Origin: Bacteroidota bacterium
GTDB taxonomy: Bacteria > Bacteroidota > Bacteroidia > Bacteroidales > FEN-979
Direction: 5' to 3'
DNA length: 7,840 bases
Assembly: GCA_026391755.1 (NCBI GenBank)
Contig: JAPLDN010000139.1
Span: forward strand, 1 to 7,840
Below are positions 6,774 to 7,840 of this stretch, in pieces. The notes below the pieces were generated by a model. The model was not told the DNA's origin. It saw only the letters and a program-made list of their open reading frames with translations, and did not search any database. The translations under genes and the position numbers were made by a program. Position 1 is the first letter of the stretch. The number at the start of each line of letters is the position of its first letter.

Positions 6774-7659
6774 TCAGTCGTTATAAACATGTTTCAGCTG
6801 TTCCCTGAATCCGGGAAGCAGTGCAATGAATTTATCAACAGTCTCCCTGACGGACCAGGAGCAGTTCGCTCCTGAGGCATTGGAGTGCCCTCCCCCTCCA
6901 AAATGTTCACGGGCCAGGCGATCAACAGAGAAGTTGCCTTTTGAGCGGAAGGAAACCTTGACTTCATCATCTCTTTCCATAAAAAGTGCAGCAAGGTTGA
7001 TATCCTTGATCGAAAGTGCATAATTGACCACCCCTTCAGTGTCGCCCACCTTGTAATTGAACCGTTTGAGATCCTCCGGCAGTAATGAGATAAGTTTTCA
7101 CGTAATTGCAGGCGTAACTAAATGACCCTGTGTCTGTCGCGATTCCCGTATAAAGACATTCTGCAGTCTCTTTGTCCAAAAGATGCTTATAACCTGATTT
7201 ACTGATAAAATCAAATATCATTTCGGATGTGGAAGATATTTTGCTGAAAGAAATTTTTAAAATAAACTCCCCTGAAGGATATAAATGATGGTCGATGAGG
7301 ATTTTGGCAGTTCCGGAGCTTCTGATGAATCCTCCAAGCTCATTCAGCCTGCTTAAATTATTGAAATCAACGCAAATAATGAGATCCGACTCCCTGATCA
7401 TGGCTTTGCATGCATCAGTATCCTGATCAAAAATCATGATTTCCCTGGAACCGGGCAGCCATGCAAGAAACTCAGGATAAAGGTCCGGAATAATGACCCT
7501 GGCGCAAAATCCCCTTTTATTCAAATAGCGGTACATTGCTAAGCTTGCACCTATTGCATCACCGTCAGGGTTCGTATGGGTAGTGATAATTATTTTGCCG
7601 GATCGGTCCAGGACCTCCTGGATCTTATGAAAATCCGTATTTTCTAAATAGTCTTCCAT
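6774..7659 (-). pseudogene. nrnA: NrnA-type DHH/DHHA1 phosphoesterase (oligoribonuclease / pAp phosphatase), broken by internal deletion and frameshift
   Basis: NrnA-type enzymes degrade short RNA and dephosphorylate pAp in the cytoplasm. Numbering from Met at 7659, the N-terminal part has HTNPDGD (28-34), VDFN (97-100), the DHH signature LIDHH (121-125) and TGIATDTGSF (171-180). It stays in frame to NYVKTY (185-190), then runs into a wrong frame and stops at 7038-7036. The other frame resumes as LISLLPEDLKRFNYKVGDTE (about 7096-7037) and carries an intact DHHA1 domain with GGGGHSNASGA, ending at 6774. Family members are usually about 320-350 residues; here the two parts total about 294, and the segment normally linking DHH to DHHA1 (about 50 residues) is absent. 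I chose 7659 over the upstream ATG at 7716, whose extra 19 residues are unlike the family and overlap the promoter. All visible catalytic residues remain, so the damage is recent or is a sequence error. Confidence 0.85.
7080..7100 (-). other. Deletion/frameshift junction in nrnA
   Basis: In one frame this stretch encodes NYVKTYLI (end of the DHH domain); in the next it encodes LISLLPEDLK (start of the segment before DHHA1), which has a stop at 7100-7098 just upstream. The frame switch must therefore lie between about 7098 and 7085. The shared bases TATCTCATTA can be read sensibly in both frames, as would be expected if a short repeat at both ends of the lost segment had recombined. The lost length must be 2 modulo 3. 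Confidence 0.7.
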
Positions 7660-7670
7660 CAATGAGGCCA

Positions 7671-7678
7671 CAAAAGTA
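7671..7678 (-). promoter_or_regulatory. Bacteroidota -7 promoter element for nrnA
   Basis: Minus-strand TACTTTTG matches the TAnnTTTG -7 consensus of Bacteroidota exactly. It ends 11 bp before the chosen nrnA ATG at 7659, implying a very short leader. I find no TTTG -33 element at the expected 19-21 bp spacing, so the call is moderate. Confidence 0.5.
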
Positions 7679-7698
7679 CATAATTTTAAAAATAGTCT

Positions 7699-7706
7699 TA
7701 CTTTTG
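7699..7706 (+). promoter_or_regulatory. Bacteroidota -7 promoter element for ndk
   Basis: Plus-strand TACTTTTG is an exact TAnnTTTG match placed 27 bp before the ndk ATG at 7734, a good distance for a short leader. No TTTG -33 box is seen at the expected place, which is taken up by the opposing -7 element at 7671-7678. Confidence 0.55.
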
Positions 7707-7733
7707 CCGCCGTCATAATTAATATTCAGGAAA

Positions 7734-7840
7734 ATGTCAGGAAACCGCACATTCACAATGATCAAACCTTCTGCAATATCGGCAGGGCAGGCAGGAAATA
7801 TACTAGCTATGATAGAAAAATCCGGATTCAGGCTGATTGC
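7734..7840 (+). CDS. ndk: Nucleoside diphosphate kinase (5' part only)
   Basis: The first 35 codons are visible before the right edge. The residues MSGNRTFTMIKP followed by SAISAGQAGNILAMIEKSGF match the N-terminus of nucleoside diphosphate kinase, the cytoplasmic enzyme that exchanges the terminal phosphate between nucleoside di- and triphosphates. Lys11 and Pro12 of the conserved K-P-D motif are present, but the Asp is Ser13. The catalytic histidine lies beyond the window. The start is the first ATG after the promoter; an AGGA sits almost directly in front of it (7728-7731). Divergent from nrnA. Confidence 0.9.
   Translation, partial: MSGNRTFTMIKPSAISAGQAGNILAMIEKSGFRLI

Noticed and set aside
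7036..7100. Programmed ribosomal frameshift joining the two nrnA parts
   Set aside because: A frameshift alone would not restore the roughly 50 residues missing between DHH and DHHA1, and no slippery heptamer with a following structure is evident.
7660..7716. Longer N-terminus of nrnA starting at 7716
   Set aside because: The extra 19 residues do not resemble the family start and would be encoded across the -7 promoter element; Met at 7659 gives the usual family beginning.

Overview
The window looks like chromosomal DNA of a Bacteroidota bacterium, probably a free-living or uncultured member of Bacteroidia or a relative. The evidence is a type B type IX secretion (T9SS) sorting domain, a PorP/SprF-family protein, several Bacteroidota-style FKBP prolyl isomerases, and two matches to the Bacteroidota -7 promoter element TAnnTTTG. 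Base composition is moderate. I see no phage, transposon, CRISPR, tRNA or rRNA signal.

Layout from left to right. Positions 1-2781 (minus) hold the first 927 codons of a very large secreted protein that runs off the left edge. It has a signal peptide, a divergent polysaccharide-deacetylase (NodB-like) module, a calcium-site linker plus jelly-roll carbohydrate-binding-like module, and then a string of Ig/PKD-like repeats. Positions 2783-3718 (minus) encode a PorP/SprF-family outer membrane protein. Positions 3738-4799 (minus) encode a PKD-repeat protein with a complete gliding-motility-type C-terminal sorting domain. Positions 4809-5990 (minus) encode a lipoprotein with FKBP domains, the third of which lacks its middle. 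These four genes are separated by 9, 19 and 1 bp and read like one operon: a prolyl isomerase, a T9SS cargo, a PorP/SprF partner and a giant T9SS-type surface protein.

After a 202-bp AT-rich gap comes a second minus-strand unit. Positions 6774-7659 hold an NrnA-type DHH/DHHA1 phosphoesterase broken by an internal deletion with frameshift. It is followed 2 bp later by a single-domain FKBP lipoprotein (6193-6771) that resembles GldI-type proteins. Divergent from this unit, the first 35 codons of nucleoside diphosphate kinase (ndk) start at 7734 on the plus strand. The two divergent transcription units share a short spacer with mirror-image -7 elements.

How the genes fit together: the left operon appears to build and export surface proteins through T9SS, with FKBP lipoproteins as likely periplasmic folding helpers. 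The right part is housekeeping (nucleotide metabolism). The main oddities are two internal deletions of roughly 50 codons, one in frame (FKBP domain 3) and one out of frame (nrnA), lying about 2.1 kb apart, and a NodB-like domain in which two of the three expected metal ligands are changed.
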